Shown: positions 61,919 through 64,000 of the stretch, piece by piece
How positions within the stretch are numbered: the stretch's first letter is position 1
Layout: each line of letters begins with the position of its first letter
NCBI RefSeq assembly: GCF_001050345.1
Contig: NZ_LFMW01000012.1
Span: 248,001 to 312,000, forward strand
DNA: 64,000 nt
Reading direction: 5' to 3'
Origin: Pseudomonas fildesensis
GTDB taxonomy: Bacteria > Pseudomonadota > Gammaproteobacteria > Pseudomonadales > Pseudomonadaceae
The notes under the pieces: generated by a model
What the model saw: the letters and a program-made list of their open reading frames with translations, nothing else
Told to the model about the DNA's origin: nothing
Databases searched by the model: none
Position numbers and translations under genes: made by a program

Positions 61919-64000
61919 GACTTGGCCTTAGGTTTGCGCGACCCGCCGCTTTTCGCGGGGGCCGAACCCGCTTTTGGCGGGCCTTTCCGGTGTTTACTGG
62001 GCTTGCTCGACGGTTTTTCCGCCCCTTGGGACTTTCCCCCAGACGCCGCTTTACCACCACTTTTGGCTTCGCTGAGCAACTGCTGCTTCAACTCGCGGCT
62101 TTTGCGCAGCTCGGCGTTTTTTGCCGCCGCATCGCTCGGGCGGTAGGCTTCCGGCGCCTTGTCCTTGGCAGCAGGACGACGCCCGGCCTTGGCCGGGGCA
62201 GGCTCGGCAACGGCCGCTTTCGCGGGAGCGCTCTTGCCTTTGCTGGCCGGCGCTGCGGTTTCGCTGCCACGTTTTTTACGGCCAGTCGGTTCGACGGGCT
62301 TGTCAGGCATGCCGAAGTCGATCTTGCGCTCGTCAAGGTCGACGCGCATGACCTGCACTTCCACCGTGTCGCCCAAGCGGAAGCTGCGACCGGTGCGCTC
62401 GCCCGCCAGGCGGTGATGCACAGGGTCGAAGTGGTAGTAGTCGCCCGGCAAGGCGGTGACGTGCACCAGGCCCTCGACGTAGATATCGGTCAGCTCGACA
62501 AACAGGCCAAAACCGGTCACGGCAGTGATCACGCCCGGGAACGACTCGCCCACGCGGTCCTTCATGAACTCGCACTTGAGCCAGTTCACGACGTCGCGGG
62601 TGGCTTCGTCGGCGCGGCGCTCGCTCATGGAGCACTGCTCGCCCAACTGTTCCAGGGCCGGTTCGTCGTACGGATAGATCCGCGCCTTCGGAATGGTCAT
62701 CGCACCGGCGCGCTTGACGTGCGGGGTGTTCTGCTTGGAATGGATCACACTGCGGATCGCCCGGTGCGTGAGCAGGTCCGGGTAACGGCGAATTGGCGAG
62801 GTGAAATGGGTGTACGCCTCGTAATTCAGGCCAAAGTGGCCCTGGTTGTCAGCGCTGTACACCGCCTGGCTCAAGGAGCGCAGCATCACGGTCTGGATCA
62901 CATGGTAATCCGGACGGTCCTTGATGCTGGCCAGCAAGGCCTGGTAATCCTTCGGCGTCGGGCCGTCCTTGCCTTTGTGCAGGGACAGGCCGAGCTCACC
63001 GAGGAACGCGCGAAGTTTTTCCAGACGCTCCGGCGGCGGGCCGTCGTGCACCCGGTACAGCGCAGGAATTTCGTGCTTTTTCAGGAATTCAGCGGTAGCC
63101 ACGTTGGCCGCCAGCATGCACTCCTCGATCAGCTTGTGCGCATCGTTACGGGTCGTCGGGGTGATTGCGGCGATCTTGCGCTCGGAACCGAAGACAATCC
63201 GGGTTTCCTGGGTTTCAAAATCGATCGCGCCACGCACATGGCGTGCGCCCAGCAACACCTTGTACAAGGCGTAAAGCTGCTTGAGGTGCGGCACGACATG
63301 GCCGTACTCACCGCGCAGGGCTTTGGCCTCGGTGGTTTTCGGCTGCTCCAGGATGGTACTGACCTTGTTGTAGGTCAGGCGGGCCTGGGAGTGAATCACC
63401 GCTTCGTAGAACTGGTAGTCGGTCATTTCGCCGGTTTTCGAGATAGTCATCTCGCACACCATGGCCAAACGGTCGACTTTCGGGTTCAGGGAGCACAGGC
63501 CGTTGGATAGCTGCTCAGGCAGCATCGGGATCACGCGCTCAGGGAAGTACACCGAGTTGCCGCGCACCTGGGCTTCGTTGTCCAGGGCCGAGCCAATCTT
63601 CACGTAGCTGGACACGTCGGCAATCGCGACGAACAACTTCCAGCCGCCGGAGAACAGGCGCAGTTTGCCGGGCTTGGCTTCGCAGTAGACCGCGTCATCG
63701 AAGTCGCGAGCATCTTCGCCGTCAATGGTGACGAACGGCAGATGGCGCAGGTCGATGCGTTTTTCTTTGTCTTTCTCTTCAACTTCCGGCTTCAGCTTGG
63801 CGGCTTCTTTGAGCACGGCCTCTGGCCAGACGTGGGGAATATCGTAGGTGCGCAATGCAACATCGATTTCCATGCCCGGCGCCATGTAGTTGCCGACTAC
63901 TTCAACGATATCGCCCTGCGGCTGGAAGCGCGGGGTTGGCCAGTGGGTGATTTTCACCTCGACGAACTGACCGACCTTGGCGGCGCCATTGCGACCCGGG
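61915..64000 (-). CDS. rnr: Ribonuclease R (5' end beyond window)
   Basis: About 694 C-terminal residues are present; the reading frame stays open to the window edge, so the start and the N-terminal cold-shock/helix-turn-helix domains are missing. Seen are part of a cold-shock domain, the RNB catalytic core with DGEDARDFDDAVY (metal-binding Asp residues), an S1 domain (FPGVITAVTGFGLFVELTDI) and a long Lys/Ala/Pro-rich tail of about 120 residues. RNase R is a 3'-5' exoribonuclease that degrades structured RNA. It is followed by rlmB with a 4-bp overlap. Confidence 0.96.
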   Translation of the reverse strand, partial: PGRNGAAKVGQFVEVKITHWPTPRFQPQGDIVEVVGNYMAPGMEIDVALRTYDIPHVWPEAVLKEAAKLKPEVEEKDKEKRIDLRHLPFVTIDGEDARDFDDAVYCEAKPGKLRLFSGGWKLFVAIADVSSYVKIGSALDNEAQVRGNSVYFPERVIPMLPEQLSNGLCSLNPKVDRLAMVCEMTISKTGEMTDYQFYEAVIHSQARLTYNKVSTILEQPKTTEAKALRGEYGHVVPHLKQLYALYKVLLGARHVRGAIDFETQETRIVFGSERKIAAITPTTRNDAHKLIEECMLAANVATAEFLKKHEIPALYRVHDGPPPERLEKLRAFLGELGLSLHKGKDGPTPKDYQALLASIKDRPDYHVIQTVMLRSLSQAVYSADNQGHFGLNYEAYTHFTSPIRRYPDLLTHRAIRSVIHSKQNTPHVKRAGAMTIPKARIYPYDEPALEQLGEQCSMSERRADEATRDVVNWLKCEFMKDRVGESFPGVITAVTGFGLFVELTDIYVEGLVHVTALPGDYYHFDPVHHRLAGERTGRSFRLGDTVEVQVMRVDLDERKIDFGMPDKPVEPTGRKKRGSETAAPASKGKSAPAKAAVAEPAPAKAGRRPAAKDKAPEAYRPSDAAAKNAELRKSRELKQQLLSEAKSGGKAASGGKSQGAEKPSSKPSKHRKGPPKAGSAPAKSGGSRKPKAKS

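Overview
The window looks like a chromosomal segment of a fluorescens-group Pseudomonas. The supporting evidence is the high GC content, the dense intergenic REP/BIME palindromes of the type common in P. fluorescens relatives, and familiar Pseudomonas blocks: bra/liv branched-chain amino acid transport, amaA-amaB-LysR pipecolate catabolism, pncB-nadE, azurin, ureEFG-hupE, and rpsF-rpsR-DUF2232-rplI-dnaB next to rlmB-rnr. Species assignment is inference; no rRNA or tRNA gene was seen.

Layout. 1-7 kb holds one giant minus-strand gene whose product joins a dermonecrotic-toxin-like N-terminus (DUF6543 type), two leucine-rich-repeat blocks, a NEL-type E3 ubiquitin ligase module with a C-x-D motif, and a C-terminal SET-like module. 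7-16 kb: CbpA/Hsp70 chaperones, a thioredoxin-fold protein without CXXC, a tandemly duplicated 274-bp intergenic repeat, a small unknown ORF behind a promoter-hairpins-terminator leader, an AI-2E-type transporter, PsiF, an AraC regulator divergent from a DMT exporter, a lipase and a ferritin-like protein. 16.3-17.6 kb: a low-GC effector/immunity-like gene pair bounded on each side by a MITE-like element inserted in a terminator. 18-26 kb: AsmA, a small repeat-containing exported protein, a FabR/DesT-like TetR regulator, an NlpC/P60 hydrolase, and urease accessory genes with a predicted sigma-54 promoter. 26-34 kb: a CDF transporter with altered metal-site residues, an SDR, an intergenic DnaA-box cluster, and the braCDEFG operon behind a sigma-54 promoter with four 22-bp-phased upstream repeats.

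34-53 kb: L-pipecolate/lysine catabolism, NAD salvage (pncB-nadE), azurin, a three-gene transglutaminase/ATP-grasp operon, a second effector/immunity-like pair, and a YgiQ radical SAM protein. 53.3-57.3 kb: a second giant toxin-like gene that shares the N-terminal and SET-like C-terminal modules of the first but lacks the LRR and NEL middle. The right end is core information processing: dnaB, rplI, DUF2232, rpsR, rpsF, rlmB and a 5'-truncated rnr.

Working together: PncB and NadE give consecutive NAD salvage steps; AmaA and AmaB oxidise pipecolate to aminoadipate; UreE/F/G load nickel into urease (structural genes lie elsewhere) with HupE as probable nickel importer; BraC-G import Leu/Ile/Val. 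The two giant proteins and the two small pairs form a dispersed arsenal of candidate secreted effectors. No secretion apparatus is encoded here, so delivery is unknown.
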